Positions 53,234-62,520 of a stretch of DNA of 64,000 nucleotides are shown piece after piece. Each line of letters starts with the position of its first letter. Within the stretch, counting starts at the first letter, position 1. Origin of the DNA: Paenibacillus sp. IHBB 10380 (GTDB lineage Bacteria; Bacillota; Bacilli; Paenibacillales; Paenibacillaceae); NCBI RefSeq assembly GCF_000949425.1, contig NZ_CP010976.1, positions 806,001 through 870,000 of the forward strand. Reading direction: 5' to 3'. The notes under the pieces were generated by a model. It ran no database searches. It worked only from the letters and a program-made list of their open reading frames with translations, and was not told where the DNA came from. The position numbers and the translations under genes were made by a program.

Positions 53234-53260
53234 TTATTGCGACAATGAACAGTTACGATA

Positions 53261-53300
53261 AAGAGCTCCTCGATTCCATTCGAGGGGCTCTTGTTATTTA
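53261..53300 (+). terminator. Terminator between ahcY and mraZ
   Basis: A 12-base-pair stem (aagagctcctcg with cgaggggctctt, one T-G pair) is followed by a moderately T-rich stretch. Confidence 0.8.
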
Positions 53301-53334
53301 TTACCAAAAAAAGAATGGTTATATAAAAAGGATA

Positions 53335-53363
53335 TTGAACATAAATGGCGAATTTAATATTAT
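53335..53363 (+). promoter_or_regulatory. Promoter of the mraZ/dcw cluster
   Basis: TTGAAC at 53335-53340 and TATTAT at 53358-53363 with a 17-bp spacer. The predicted start, about 53370, lies inside the MraZ boxes. Confidence 0.7.
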
Positions 53364-53365
53364 TA

Positions 53366-53391
53366 GTGGTGGAAAGTGGTGTAAAGTGGGG
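53366..53391 (+). promoter_or_regulatory. MraZ-binding repeats (three GTGGKG boxes, 10-bp period)
   Basis: GTGGTG at 53366-53371, GTGGTG at 53376-53381 and GTGGGG at 53386-53391 are separated by four-base spacers (gaaa, taaa). This matches the three-repeat MraZ binding region known upstream of mraZ in Bacillota and Mollicutes (GTGG or AAAGTG repeats at a ten-base period). The boxes cover the predicted transcription start, consistent with autorepression. Confidence 0.8.
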
Positions 53392-53419
53392 GAGTTAGGT
53401 TAAAGGAGTGAGTGGGCCA

Positions 53420-53857
53420 ATGTTTATGGGGGAATATCAACATAGCATTGATGACAAGGGCCGGATTATTATCCCGGTTAAATTCCGCGACCTTTTGGGA
53501 ACCTCATTCGTTGTTACCCGCGGTTTGGACCAATGCCTATTTGCGTACCCTAAGGAAGAATGGGCTATTATGGAACAGAAGCTCAAATCTCTATCTTTGA
53601 TGAAATCTGATGCACGTGCGTTTACCCGGTTTTTTTTCTCGGGTGCAACTGAATGTGAATGGGACAAACAGGGTAGGGTAAATCTACCGGGGAATTTGCG
53701 GGAATATGCTAAGCTTGAGAAGGATTGTATTGTGTTAGGCGTATCGAACCGAATGGAAATTTGGAGCAAAAATATGTGGAATGAGTATTTTCAACAATCC
53801 GAACAAACATTTAATGATATTGCTGAAAAATTAGTCGATTTAAACTTTGATTTATAG
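53420..53857 (+). CDS. mraZ: Transcriptional regulator MraZ
   Basis: A 145-residue MraZ with two AbrB-like SpoVT folds: repeat 1 contains [17 protein letters not shown] and repeat 2 contains [16 protein letters not shown]. It forms rings that bind the repeats upstream of its own gene and control the division and wall cluster. ATG 53420 gives the family-standard [11 protein letters not shown] start, with aaaggag eleven bases before it; an in-frame GTG at 53408 overlaps that site. rsmH follows after 16 bp. Confidence 0.95.
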   Translation: MFMGEYQHSIDDKGRIIIPVKFRDLLGTSFVVTRGLDQCLFAYPKEEWAIMEQKLKSLSLMKSDARAFTRFFFSGATECEWDKQGRVNLPGNLREYAKLEKDCIVLGVSNRMEIWSKNMWNEYFQQSEQTFNDIAEKLVDLNFDL

Positions 53858-53873
53858 TCTGGAGGGCTGCAGC

Positions 53874-54824
53874 TTGTTTCATCACATCACGGTGCTTAAA
53901 GAAGAAGCGACAGAGGGGCTGCGCATCAAAAGAGATGGCATTTATGTCGACTGTACTCTGGGTGGCGCAGGTCATAGCTCATTGATCGCATCTAAGCTTG
54001 GAGAATATGGAAGATTAATTGGGCTCGATCAAGACGATTGGGCATTAGACCATGCAAAGGAACTGCTATCTCCTTACAGTGATCGAATATCATTGGTTAA
54101 GACAAACTTTCGATACTTGGAAGAAGCTTTGAAGGATCTCGCTGTCCCGCAGAAGGACGGGGTTCCCCAGGTAGACGGAATATTATTCGATCTTGGGGTA
54201 TCATCCCCACAGTTTGATGAAGGCGACCGAGGATTTAGCTACAATCACGATGCTCCGTTAGATATGCGAATGGATCAATCTGCTAAGCTAACGGCTGCTG
54301 AGATTATTAATGAATGGTCAGAACAGGAAATTGCCAAAATATTGTTTATGTATGGTGAGGAGAAATTCTCTCGGCGAATCGCTAAGATCATTGTAGAGCG
54401 CCGGACCAAGGAGCCTATTAAAACAACAGGTGAATTGGTCGAAATCATTAAAGAGGGAATTCCAGCGGCTGCCCGTAGAACAGGTGGACATCCTGCGAAA
54501 CGGAGTTTCCAAGCTTTGCGAATTGCAGTGAATGATGAGCTCGGCGCATTTGAAGAAGGGCTTCACCAGGCTGTGCGGTGCTTGGCACCAGGCGGAAGAG
54601 TATCAGTAATTACCTTCCACTCATTGGAAGATAGAATTTGTAAACAAATATTGGCGAGTTATTTAGAGAAATGTACCTGTCCAACTGATTTCCCTATGTG
54701 TGTATGTGGGGGTAATGGGCAAATGAAACTTGTGAACCGTAAGCCATTGGTTCCTAGTGAATTGGAATTGGAACAGAACTCACGTGCACGCTCAGCCAAA
54801 TTGAGAATCGCGGAGAAACTGTAG
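53874..54824 (+). CDS. rsmH: 16S rRNA (cytosine(1402)-N(4))-methyltransferase RsmH
   Basis: A 316-residue SAM-dependent methyltransferase (MraW) that modifies C1402 in the ribosomal P site. Motif [14 protein letters not shown], then [22 protein letters not shown] and [15 protein letters not shown] are intact, with a cysteine pair region ([13 protein letters not shown]) near the C-terminus. The start is TTG 53874, preceded by ctggaggg; the open frame runs upstream into mraZ but that part is not conserved. Confidence 0.95.
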   Translation: MFHHITVLKEEATEGLRIKRDGIYVDCTLGGAGHSSLIASKLGEYGRLIGLDQDDWALDHAKELLSPYSDRISLVKTNFRYLEEALKDLAVPQKDGVPQVDGILFDLGVSSPQFDEGDRGFSYNHDAPLDMRMDQSAKLTAAEIINEWSEQEIAKILFMYGEEKFSRRIAKIIVERRTKEPIKTTGELVEIIKEGIPAAARRTGGHPAKRSFQALRIAVNDELGAFEEGLHQAVRCLAPGGRVSVITFHSLEDRICKQILASYLEKCTCPTDFPMCVCGGNGQMKLVNRKPLVPSELELEQNSRARSAKLRIAEKL

Positions 54825-54851
54825 AACATGATAAGGAGTGAGAGAAGTACA

Positions 54852-55268
54852 ATGGCTTATACGCGGGGGAATTTAGCAGTTAAACCTAAACCGATAGAAC
54901 GCGTATCTCCAGGATATCGCGAGCAGACAAAAGTAATCACACGACGTGCACCTCTTCCTATGAAAGAGAAGATGCTGTATTTGTTAACTGTTGTTGTATG
55001 TGTTGCTGTGGCAGGTCTTGTCATTTCACGCTATGCGAATATCTATGATCTAAATAAACAAAGTGAGAAGCTTAGTGTTGAAATTAGGAAAAATCAACTG
55101 TTATCGACACAAATGGAAGTGAAGAGGGAAACATTGAAGAATTCAATTCTAGCTACTGCAATCAAAGACGGATACGTGGAGCCATCTGAGCATGAAACGG
55201 TTTATGTGCCTCGTACTACGATCACCCCTGAGAAAGAAATATCGGATGTAGATTCAGCACAAAAATAG
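54852..55268 (+). CDS. ftsL: Cell division protein FtsL
   Basis: A 138-residue bitopic protein: a basic cytoplasmic N-terminus of about 38 residues, one membrane segment (about 41-58, LYLLTVVVCVAVAGLVI) and an extracytoplasmic leucine-zipper-like coiled coil (about 65-95). FtsL joins DivIC and DivIB and supports the septal synthase PBP2B. ATG 54852 follows aaggagtgag; a more upstream in-frame ATG at 54828 overlaps that site. The position between rsmH and pbpB is diagnostic, since sequence conservation in this family is low. Confidence 0.88.
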   Translation: MAYTRGNLAVKPKPIERVSPGYREQTKVITRRAPLPMKEKMLYLLTVVVCVAVAGLVISRYANIYDLNKQSEKLSVEIRKNQLLSTQMEVKRETLKNSILATAIKDGYVEPSEHETVYVPRTTITPEKEISDVDSAQK

Positions 55269-55287
55269 TGTCTGTGAGGGTTGATAT

Positions 55288-57501
55288 ATGGTAAAAAAAA
55301 TAAAACTTCGTACACTGTTTATAGGAGGATGCATAACCCTCCTCTTTGTTGTTTTAATTACTAAAATATTTTGGATTCAAGTTGTAAAGGGAGACTTTTG
55401 GCATGAAAAGGCTGTGGGAAGCTGGTCCAGGGAAAAGGTCATTGCGGCTACTCGTGGAACCATTACTGACCGGAAAGGTGATGCCTTAGCCATTGATGCA
55501 CCAGCGTATACGGTAACTGTTAATCCGAAAGTTATTCAAGAGAATGGGATCGAGGATGAAGTGGTTACAGAACTAAATAAAATTCTAGGAAAGCCAGAAG
55601 ATGAACTACGCGCACTCGTTACCGCTAAGGATGATAAAGGGGAAGAGTATTTAACAAGTCGTGAAGTTCGGCCCGAAGGCTTGATGGTTAATCAGGATAA
55701 GAAGGACCAAATTGATGCATTAGTGAAAGTAATGAAGAAAAAACTGAAGGATAAAGGAAAAGTTGCAGATGCAGGGATCGGTACGCTTAGTCAGAAGAAG
55801 CGAATCTATCCTAAGAACAGCTTAGCAGCCCATATTCTTGGGTACACAGATCGTGATGGCAAAGCTGTTGCTGGCTTTGAAGCATTCCATGACGAGATAC
55901 TCAAGGGAACGCCGGGCTCTAGCAATTACAAGAGTGATGGGCAATTAGACAAGCTTCCTAATTCAGACGAGGTCTATGTTCCGGCTGTCAATGGTAAAAA
56001 TGTTCAACTGACAATTGACTCTACGATCCAGTATTATATTGAGGAAGCCATGAAAGAGGCCTATGAGAAATACAAGCCGGTCAGTATGACGGTCATTGCA
56101 GCCGATCCGAATACGATGGAAATATTGGGTATGGCCAATTTACCAACCTATGATCCGAATACGTACTGGGAAACGCCAGAGGCTGAGAATTTCACTAACC
56201 ATGCTGTTAAATCACTGTATGAACCTGGTTCTACATTCAAAATTGTTACTCTTGCGGGTGCTGTTCAGGAGAAATTATTCAATCCTAATGCCACATACGT
56301 TTCAGGTCAAATAACAGTTCAAGGAACGAAACAGAAACTTTATGATGTTGTGCGTTCAGGATGGGGGACCATTTCTTATCTTGATGGGGTGAAGCATTCG
56401 AGTAACGTAGCTTTTATTAAGCTAGGTTCGGAAATGCTAGGGAAGGAAAGATTATTGAAATATATTACAGATTTTGGATTTGGTCAGAGAACGGGAATAG
56501 AACTACCAGGAGAGACTGCACGCGCAATTAATCTGCCAGGGCCCGTTGAAGTTGCTACAGCTTCATACGGTTACGGTGTTCAAGTCACTCCTATTCAACA
56601 GATCACTGCCATTGCCGCAGTTGCTAATGGTGGGAAATTAATGAAGCCACATATCGTTAAAGAAATTAATGATCCTAATACAGGAGAGTCGAAGAAGGTT
56701 CTCCCGGAAATGACTCGGCAAGTCATTTCTGCTGAATCAGCTAAAGAATCAAGTGGCTATCTTGAACAGGTAGTATCAGATCAGGTTATGGGTACAGGAA
56801 GAAATGCTTACATTGAAGGTTATCGTGTTGCAGGTAAGACAGGAACCGCTCTTAAATGGGTGAATAATGAATATAGCAAAACGAAGCAAATTATTTCTTT
56901 CTCTGGATTTGCTCCAGTAAATGATCCTAAAATTGCAGTCATCGTCATCATGGATGAACCTATGGATGGTACAGTGGGTGGGGGAAAAGCTGCGGCCCCC
57001 GTCTTCAAGAAAATAGTATCTCAATCTTTACAGTACATGAATGTCCCGAAGTTAGTAACAAGTGAGCAAACCAAGGAAAAGCAACCGAATGATAAGGGTG
57101 CATCGGGATCAGTAAGCTATACGACACCAAACATGCAAGGGAAAGCCATTGTCAAAGCCAAGAAAGAGCTTCTAAATACTGGAATCGCTTTTGAGACGCT
57201 GGGTAAAGGCAAAACAGTTATAAATCAATACCCGGCCAAAGGCTCGGTCATGAGCTCAGGTCAGCGAATTTATCTTCTAACCGAAGAGAATGATCGAATG
57301 AAAGTCCCTGATTTGAAGGGAGAATCTTTGAGAGATGCACTACAAGTGTTGACTTTAATGAAATTGACAGCTAGCGTAGAAGGTGAAGGGTTCGTTACTG
57401 AACAAAAGGAGATAAAAGAAGGTAATAAACGTAAAGTTCTATTGAATCTCTCACCTGCTGATGAGATGGCTTCGCATAAGGAAGAGGAAGTAGATCAATA
57501 G
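55288..57501 (+). CDS. pbpB: Penicillin-binding protein 2B (FtsI-type transpeptidase)
   Basis: A 737-residue class B PBP required for septal peptidoglycan. It has a short cytoplasmic part, a membrane anchor (about 9-27), a PBP dimerisation domain (about 55-215), the transpeptidase domain with S315-TFK, S371-S-N373 and K517-TG, and two C-terminal PASTA domains (about 612-675 and 677-735). The ATG has only a weak gtgagggttg site. It is the vegetative member of the tandem pbpB-spoVD pair. Confidence 0.95.
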   Translation: MVKKIKLRTLFIGGCITLLFVVLITKIFWIQVVKGDFWHEKAVGSWSREKVIAATRGTITDRKGDALAIDAPAYTVTVNPKVIQENGIEDEVVTELNKILGKPEDELRALVTAKDDKGEEYLTSREVRPEGLMVNQDKKDQIDALVKVMKKKLKDKGKVADAGIGTLSQKKRIYPKNSLAAHILGYTDRDGKAVAGFEAFHDEILKGTPGSSNYKSDGQLDKLPNSDEVYVPAVNGKNVQLTIDSTIQYYIEEAMKEAYEKYKPVSMTVIAADPNTMEILGMANLPTYDPNTYWETPEAENFTNHAVKSLYEPGSTFKIVTLAGAVQEKLFNPNATYVSGQITVQGTKQKLYDVVRSGWGTISYLDGVKHSSNVAFIKLGSEMLGKERLLKYITDFGFGQRTGIELPGETARAINLPGPVEVATASYGYGVQVTPIQQITAIAAVANGGKLMKPHIVKEINDPNTGESKKVLPEMTRQVISAESAKESSGYLEQVVSDQVMGTGRNAYIEGYRVAGKTGTALKWVNNEYSKTKQIISFSGFAPVNDPKIAVIVIMDEPMDGTVGGGKAAAPVFKKIVSQSLQYMNVPKLVTSEQTKEKQPNDKGASGSVSYTTPNMQGKAIVKAKKELLNTGIAFETLGKGKTVINQYPAKGSVMSSGQRIYLLTEENDRMKVPDLKGESLRDALQVLTLMKLTASVEGEGFVTEQKEIKEGNKRKVLLNLSPADEMASHKEEEVDQ

Positions 57502-57543
57502 CTTGTTGGTGTTTTAGTGAATAGCTTGTTCTATCCCCTAGCT

Positions 57544-57586
57544 GTCCTGAATACTCATGATAACAACAATGTCATGAGCTCAGGAC
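57544..57586. promoter_or_regulatory. Large inverted repeat between pbpB and spoVD
   Basis: GTCCTGA plus CTCATGA (57544-57560) pair with TCATGAGCTCAGGAC (57572-57586), giving about 14 base pairs with a two-base bulge and an 11-base loop. No T run follows, so it is not a standard terminator. It ends 10 bp before the spoVD ribosome binding site (gggaggg) and may be an operator, an mRNA processing or stability element, or a barrier to read-through from pbpB. Confidence 0.6.
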
Positions 57587-57604
57587 AAGTTGGGAGGGTG
57601 TATA

Positions 57605-59557
57605 ATGAAAGTTTCAAATTTAACACTTAGACGGAGGCTACTGTGGAGCTTGCTGTTCTTTTGTGTGCTATTCGGTGCTTTGATCATAAGGCTGGCTTAT
57701 GTACAGCTGGGATTAGGTAGTGAACTTTCTGCTAAAGCAGAGGATTCATGGAGAAGGAACATTCCTTATTCAGCTAAAAGAGGAGAAATTCTTGATCGAA
57801 ACGGAACACCTCTAACCTTTAATATCAGTACTCCAACCATCATGGCCATTCCAGTTCAGGTTAAAGAACCAGAGGTCGCAGCGCAGGCATTGTCCCCTTT
57901 GCTTGGGATGACGCAAGAAAAAATATTAAAGGTCATTACTAAAAAAGGCTCTATGATTGAAAAATTACAGCCAGGTGGTCGCAAAATTACAATGGATCTC
58001 GCTCAGAAAATTCGAGATCTGGATTTACCCGGCATTGTTGTTGCAGAAGATAACAAAAGATATTATCCATATGGGGATCTGGCTGCACACATATTAGGGT
58101 TCACGGGAATTGACAATCAAGGAATAACAGGAGTCGAGAAAAAGCATAACGATAGACTATTAGGTATGAACGGTAGTATCTCCTACCTTTCTGATGCTGC
58201 GGGCAGGCTAATGCCTGGTTCATCTGAGAGGTATGTTGAACCTAAAGATGGATTGAATCTACAGCTTACGATCGACAAATCTATTCAGTCAATCATGGAA
58301 CGTGAATTGGATCAAGCTATGGTACAGTTTCAAGCACGCGGTAGTTGGTCCATTGCAATGAATCCTCAGACAGGTGAGATCCTAGCCATGGCAAGTCGCC
58401 CTGGATATGAGCCTGGTAAATACCAAGAATATGCTTCTGAGGTCTACAACCGGAACTTACCGATATGGATGACATATGAACCAGGTTCAACTTTTAAGAT
58501 CATTACATTAGCTGCTGCTCTTCAGGAAGGAAAAGTGGATTTAAAGCGGGATACCTTTTTTGATCCAGGTTATATCAAAGTAGGGGGTGCTACCCTGAAA
58601 TGCTGGAAAAGGGGTGGACATGGTAGTGAAACATTTCTTGAAGTGGTAGAGAACTCTTGTAATCCTGGATTTGTAGTGCTAGGGCAGAAGCTTGGGAAAG
58701 AATCACTCTTTAAATATATTCGTGATTTCGGCTTCGGCACGAAGACAGGAATTGACCTTAATGGAGAAGAGAATGGTATATTATTTAAGTTATCACGAGT
58801 AGGACCTGTAGAGTTAGCTACGACTTCATTCGGGCAAGGTGTATCTGTTACACCGATTCAGCAGGTAGCCGCTGTGTCCGCTGCTATAAATGGTGGTAAA
58901 TTGTATAAGCCATATGTCTCTAAGGCTTGGATTAATTCTGAGACGGGTGCTACGGTTGAAGAAATGAAACCTGAGCTTGTGAGACAAGTCATTTCAGAAG
59001 AAACATCTAAGAAGGTTAGAGAAGCTCTAGAAAGTGTTGTAGCTAAGGGGACGGGGCGCCCTGCTTTTATCGATGGATATCGAGTAGGCGGAAAGACAGG
59101 TACTGCACAGATTGTGGTTAACGGGCGATACTCTTCGACAGAGCATATCGTATCTTTTATTGGGTTTGCACCAGCTGATAATCCTCAGATTGTTGTGTAT
59201 ACCGCTGTAGATAACCCTAAAGGTATTCAATTTGGAGGTGTAGTTGCTGCACCCATTGTACAAAATATACTAGAAGATTCATTGCATTATATGAATGTTC
59301 CAGTGCGCAAGGATCAGCTGACGAAAGAATACAAATATGGTGAAACACCCATTGTTACAGTACCTGATTTAGTAGGTGCTACGGTACAGGATCTATATGA
59401 GGATTTGAATATGAATTTCATGCTGACTAAGTCAGGGAGCGGAAAGAATGTAGTAAGTCAAGCTCCTAAGGCGGGGAGTAGGGTGGAACGAGGGTCAACG
59501 ATTCGGATTTATATGGGTAGTTCTGAGGCAGATGAAGATGTAAATAAGGCACCTTAG
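57605..59557 (+). CDS. spoVD: Stage V sporulation protein D (class B PBP)
   Basis: A 650-residue class B PBP for spore cortex synthesis, partner of the SEDS protein SpoVE. Membrane anchor about 11-30, dimerisation domain about 55-205, transpeptidase domain with S295-TFK, S351-C-N353 and K497-TG, and one C-terminal PASTA domain (about 585-640). The cysteine in the SCN motif and the CWKRGGHG segment are typical of SpoVD, whose redox control by StoA/ResA depends on cysteines. ATG 57605 follows tgggaggg. It has probably its own mother-cell promoter, which I could not locate. Confidence 0.94.
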   Translation: MKVSNLTLRRRLLWSLLFFCVLFGALIIRLAYVQLGLGSELSAKAEDSWRRNIPYSAKRGEILDRNGTPLTFNISTPTIMAIPVQVKEPEVAAQALSPLLGMTQEKILKVITKKGSMIEKLQPGGRKITMDLAQKIRDLDLPGIVVAEDNKRYYPYGDLAAHILGFTGIDNQGITGVEKKHNDRLLGMNGSISYLSDAAGRLMPGSSERYVEPKDGLNLQLTIDKSIQSIMERELDQAMVQFQARGSWSIAMNPQTGEILAMASRPGYEPGKYQEYASEVYNRNLPIWMTYEPGSTFKIITLAAALQEGKVDLKRDTFFDPGYIKVGGATLKCWKRGGHGSETFLEVVENSCNPGFVVLGQKLGKESLFKYIRDFGFGTKTGIDLNGEENGILFKLSRVGPVELATTSFGQGVSVTPIQQVAAVSAAINGGKLYKPYVSKAWINSETGATVEEMKPELVRQVISEETSKKVREALESVVAKGTGRPAFIDGYRVGGKTGTAQIVVNGRYSSTEHIVSFIGFAPADNPQIVVYTAVDNPKGIQFGGVVAAPIVQNILEDSLHYMNVPVRKDQLTKEYKYGETPIVTVPDLVGATVQDLYEDLNMNFMLTKSGSGKNVVSQAPKAGSRVERGSTIRIYMGSSEADEDVNKAP

Positions 59558-59612
59558 CGTGCCTAATATTCGTTATAATTGACGATAATTGAAATAGAGC
59601 GAGGGATTACTA

Positions 59613-61100
59613 ATGAGACTTAATGAATTGGCTTCATCGATAGCAGTTAAACAGATTGTGGGTAGTGGGGATATTACAGTGTCTGGCATCCAGATTGATT
59701 CTCGGAAGGTAACTCCGGGTGATTTATTCATCTGTTTACCCGGTCATACCGTTGATGGACATGATTATGCATCACAAGCGGTGGAGCGAGGTGCTTCTGC
59801 ACTTGTTGTAGAGAGACAGCTAGATGTAGAATTGCCTCAGGTCATCGTTAATGATTGTAGATATGCAATGGCTGTGTTTGCTAATGCCTTTCTCGGATCT
59901 CCAAGTAGCCAATTGAAGGTGATCGGAGTAACAGGAACGAACGGGAAGACGACAACGACCTATCTTATTGAGAAAATTATGAATGATCATGGCGTAAGGA
60001 CCGGACTCATCGGAACCATTCAAATGCGCTATGGTGGACGTACATTCCCAATGTCAGGAACAACACCAGAAGCGTTAGATTTACAACGGTCGTTGCATGA
60101 TATGGCAGCTAGTGGCACCCGTTGCTGTGTCATGGAGGTATCCTCACATGCTTTAGAGCAGGGGAGAGTGAAAGGGACAGATTTCAGAACAGCTATTTTT
60201 ACAAACCTGACCCAAGATCATCTGGATTATCATAAGACGATGGAGGAATACCGTTCAGTAAAAGGCCTGCTGTTCTCTCGTATGGGCAACACCTTCATTA
60301 GTAAACCTGATAAGCGTAAATATGTTGTACTTAATGCGGATGATCCTGCTTCGAATTATTTTGCCCAAATTACGGCAGCTGAAGTCATTACCTACGGTTT
60401 GGAAGAAGGGGCAGATGTACGTGCTACTCAAATATCTATTACTGCACAGGGTACATATTTCCATGTTGATTCTTTCAAGGGAAGTACAGAGATTCAACTA
60501 AAAATGGTTGGTAAATTTAACGTGTATAACGCATTAGGCGCGATTGCAGCTGCTCTATTAGAAGGAGTGGGTCTAGAGCAAATAAAACGTAGTCTTGAGT
60601 CTATTTCGGGTGTCGATGGACGTGTTGAATCCGTTGATGCAGGGCAACCCTTTGCTGTTATCGTTGACTATGCGCACAGTCCAGATGGACTTGAGAATGT
60701 ATTGAAGACGGTTAAGGAATTTGCACAAGGTCGTGTATTGACTGTATTTGGTTGTGGTGGAGATCGTGATAAAACGAAGAGACCTATTATGGGCAAGATT
60801 GCTGCGAAGTATAGTGACATTGTATTCGTAACTTCAGATAATCCTCGGACAGAAGATCCAGAATTGATATTGAAGGATATCGAAGCGGGACTTCTGGAAG
60901 ATCAGATACCTCAGGATAAATATCAAATGATTATAGACCGGAGAACAGCAATCCAAAAGGCTATTGAAATGGCAAGCCCTGACGATGTAGTATTGATTGC
61001 GGGGAAAGGTCATGAGACCTACCAATTGATTGGACAGACGATTCATGAATTTGATGATCGTATCGTCGCCAAAGAAGCGATAAGGGGCCTAATACTGTGA
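59613..61100 (+). CDS. murE: UDP-MurNAc-tripeptide synthetase MurE (meso-DAP type)
   Basis: A 495-residue Mur ligase adding the third amino acid of the stem peptide. The ATP site is GVTGTNGKTTT at 105-115. The DNPRTEDP motif near 410-417 marks the meso-diaminopimelate-specific form rather than the lysine form, so the wall is A1-gamma meso-DAP type. It follows spoVD and its TGA stop overlaps the murF GTG start. Confidence 0.96.
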   Translation: MRLNELASSIAVKQIVGSGDITVSGIQIDSRKVTPGDLFICLPGHTVDGHDYASQAVERGASALVVERQLDVELPQVIVNDCRYAMAVFANAFLGSPSSQLKVIGVTGTNGKTTTTYLIEKIMNDHGVRTGLIGTIQMRYGGRTFPMSGTTPEALDLQRSLHDMAASGTRCCVMEVSSHALEQGRVKGTDFRTAIFTNLTQDHLDYHKTMEEYRSVKGLLFSRMGNTFISKPDKRKYVVLNADDPASNYFAQITAAEVITYGLEEGADVRATQISITAQGTYFHVDSFKGSTEIQLKMVGKFNVYNALGAIAAALLEGVGLEQIKRSLESISGVDGRVESVDAGQPFAVIVDYAHSPDGLENVLKTVKEFAQGRVLTVFGCGGDRDKTKRPIMGKIAAKYSDIVFVTSDNPRTEDPELILKDIEAGLLEDQIPQDKYQMIIDRRTAIQKAIEMASPDDVVLIAGKGHETYQLIGQTIHEFDDRIVAKEAIRGLIL

Positions 61101-62491
61101 TTAGAAAAACGTTGGGAGAAGTAGCTGTGATGTGCGGGGGAAATCTCGTAAATAAACAGAATGAAGACACAGTGATTCACGGAGTGATCCGAGATTCACG
61201 TCATATGTCAGAGGGATGTCTATTCATTCCAATAGTCGGTGAAAACTACGATGGGCATGCTTTTGTGGCAGAAGGCTTGCGTACAGGAGCTGGTGGAGCT
61301 TTATGGCAGCGTGATCGGGGTACGCCTCCCGAAGGGGCCATTATCGAAGTGGATGATACTTTAGAAGCTTTACAAAAGCTATCCAAAGCCTATTTACGTG
61401 AAGTGGGTAGTAAGGTTGTTGGCATTACGGGTAGTAACGGTAAGACAACGACAAAAGATATGATAGCGGCTCTACTGGAAACAACGTATAAGGTGCATAA
61501 AACGGTTGGGAACTACAATAACCATATTGGTCTTCCGCTCACTATTCTTGCCATGGATATGGATGTAGATATTATCGTTCTTGAAATGGGAATGAATGCA
61601 CGCCATGAGATCGAATTTCTTGCTGCTATTGCAGGTCCAGATGTAGCTGTTATAACGAATATTGGTGAAGCGCACTTACTACAGTTAGGATCACGGGAGG
61701 AAATTGCCCGAGCTAAAGCGGAAATTTCCAGCGGACTAAAGTCTGAAGGTCTGCTTATATATAATGGTGATGAGCCGTTGATTTCGGAAGTGCTAGCAGA
61801 ATCGACTACGATTAAACCAATCAACATGAAGACGTGGACTTTTGGTATTAATCCAGATAATGATGAATATCCTATGGGAATGCTGAATCACAATAAGGGC
61901 GTTATATTCACAACAAATGTGCATAAGGAGCAAGGGATTGATTTGCCATTACTTGGAAGACACAACGTCGTGAACTGCTTAGCAGCGCTTGCAGTGGCTC
62001 GTCATTTCAACGTAACAGAGGAGAACATTCATAAAGGGTTATCTCATTTACGCTTAACAGCCATGCGTATAGAGCAGGTTGTATTGCCTACGGGGTTAAC
62101 GATTCTGAATGATGCTTATAATGCTAGCCCATCTTCGATGAAAGCGGCTATCGATGTACTTCAAAGTATGAAGGGGTATCGTACAAAAATTGCAGTGCTT
62201 GGGGACATGCTTGAGCTTGGGTTGCAAGAGAATGAATTTCATGCCGAAATAGGTAGCTATCTGACCGCAGACAAAGTGAATTTGCTGTATACATATGGTC
62301 CTTTGTCCGCTTATACAGCAGAAGCAGCGAAAGTCCATTTACCGGAATCCAGCGTATATGCATTTGAAGATAAGAAGGAACTCATTAGTCACCTTGAGGA
62401 GAATCTTCAACCTAGAGATATAGTACTTTTTAAAGCTTCGCGTGGAATGAAGCTGGAAGAAGTAGTGGATGCACTAAAAGAGAAATTTTAG
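61097..62491 (+). CDS. murF: UDP-MurNAc-pentapeptide synthetase MurF
   Basis: A 464-residue Mur ligase that adds D-Ala-D-Ala to UDP-MurNAc-tripeptide. The ATP-binding GITGSNGKTTTKDMIAALL motif, NYNNHIGLPLTIL, EMGMNARHEIEFL and NDAYNASPSSMKAA are intact. The start is GTG 61097, overlapping the murE stop (GTGA), which implies translational coupling. Confidence 0.96.
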   Translation: MIRKTLGEVAVMCGGNLVNKQNEDTVIHGVIRDSRHMSEGCLFIPIVGENYDGHAFVAEGLRTGAGGALWQRDRGTPPEGAIIEVDDTLEALQKLSKAYLREVGSKVVGITGSNGKTTTKDMIAALLETTYKVHKTVGNYNNHIGLPLTILAMDMDVDIIVLEMGMNARHEIEFLAAIAGPDVAVITNIGEAHLLQLGSREEIARAKAEISSGLKSEGLLIYNGDEPLISEVLAESTTIKPINMKTWTFGINPDNDEYPMGMLNHNKGVIFTTNVHKEQGIDLPLLGRHNVVNCLAALAVARHFNVTEENIHKGLSHLRLTAMRIEQVVLPTGLTILNDAYNASPSSMKAAIDVLQSMKGYRTKIAVLGDMLELGLQENEFHAEIGSYLTADKVNLLYTYGPLSAYTAEAAKVHLPESSVYAFEDKKELISHLEENLQPRDIVLFKASRGMKLEEVVDALKEKF

Positions 62492-62520
62492 CAGATGTGA
62501 CGTCATGAAGGGGTGAATCC

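Noticed and set aside
53218..53403. 61-codon plus-strand ORF between ahcY and mraZ
   Set aside because: It runs through the ahcY end, a terminator hairpin, the mraZ promoter and the MraZ boxes, and has no ribosome binding site.
57501..57604. Sigma-E promoter for spoVD
   Set aside because: spoVD is expected to have one, but GAATACT at 57549 and CATGAGCT at 57573 are 17 bp apart, outside the usual 13-15 bp, and both lie in the inverted repeat.
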